A stretch of 12,995 bases of DNA. It comes from an uncultured Clostridia bacterium (GTDB taxonomy: Bacteria; Bacillota; Clostridia; Christensenellales; Pumilibacteraceae). The stretch covers positions 1 to 12,995 of the forward strand of contig CANQUR010000032.1 of assembly GCA_947627075.1 (NCBI GenBank), given 5' to 3'. Each line of letters opens with the position of its first letter. Position 1 is the first letter of the stretch. Below the pieces are notes generated by a model that was not told the DNA's origin, searched no databases, and worked only from the letters and a program-made list of their open reading frames with translations. This document shows positions 12,911 through 12,995 of this stretch, piece after piece. Made by a program: the position numbers and the translations under genes.

Positions 12911-12995
12911 TTACTCACACCTATAGACCTTATCAACATCTTTAATGGATGCAATTCTTTCCTTTAACTTTTCTATTTCCTCAAGGTTGTTAGCG
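12911..12995 (-). CDS. C-terminal end of a RelA/SpoT-like (p)ppGpp synthetase/hydrolase, partial
   Basis: Only the last 27 residues are in the window (ANNLEEIEKLKERIASIKDV and on to VYRCE, then TAA). The helix followed by I-x-x-V-x-x-V-x-R matches the end of the C-terminal ACT domain of long RelA/SpoT proteins, which regulates ppGpp synthesis. Identity is supported mainly by the neighbouring hydrolase and hemZ, the usual clostridial arrangement. The 5' part lies outside, so another ACT-domain protein cannot be excluded. Confidence 0.55.
   Translation of the reverse strand, partial: ANNLEEIEKLKERIASIKDVDKVYRCE

Overview
The window is AT-rich DNA from a low-GC bacterium, most likely a Bacillota (Clostridia-type) genome. 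Two regions support this. At the right end, on the minus strand, is a typical clostridial chromosome block: the end of a RelA/SpoT-like gene, a metallo-beta-lactamase-fold hydrolase and hemZ, packed with 3-base or overlapping junctions. The remaining ~10.8 kb is a plus-strand accessory element with Gram-positive style Shine-Dalgarno sites (AAAGGAG, GGAGG). TGA serves as a normal stop in several genes.

The accessory element reads as an integrated filamentous-phage (inovirus-like) genome whose left end lies outside the window. From left to right it contains: the C-terminal part of an Ig-like surface protein (1-929) and a terminator; a run of mostly membrane-associated or secreted proteins (1002-4409), including a 476-482 aa protein with signal peptide, ectodomain and C-terminal membrane anchor (pIII-like layout), a very basic 116 aa protein and a 32 aa hydrophobic peptide; a 721 aa Zot/pI-like assembly ATPase with several N-terminal membrane segments (4451-6616); small genes (6627-7100); an antisense cargo gene with its own promoter encoding zinc ribbons plus a PD-(D/E)XK-like nuclease (7134-8114); a strongly structured non-coding region; a HUH-type rolling-circle Rep (8464-9399); a second non-coding region with a GC-rich nested hairpin; and an IS30-family transposase (9728-10780).

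These genes fit together as one ssDNA element. Rep would nick and replicate the circle, the membrane and secreted proteins would form the virion or the export channel, and the Zot-like ATPase would power extrusion through the single membrane. The IS30 transposase is either a passenger insertion sequence or the element's integration enzyme, as proposed for Spiroplasma plectroviruses. The element lies just downstream of hemZ, leaving hemZ and its upstream operon partners intact.

The least explained parts are the antisense nuclease cargo, three structured DNA regions (3511-3583, 8200-8433, 9593-9648), a short reading frame with an in-frame TGA (6775-6849), and the unusual membrane topology and Walker A loop of the Zot-like ATPase. 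All functional calls come from reading motifs by eye; no database search was run.
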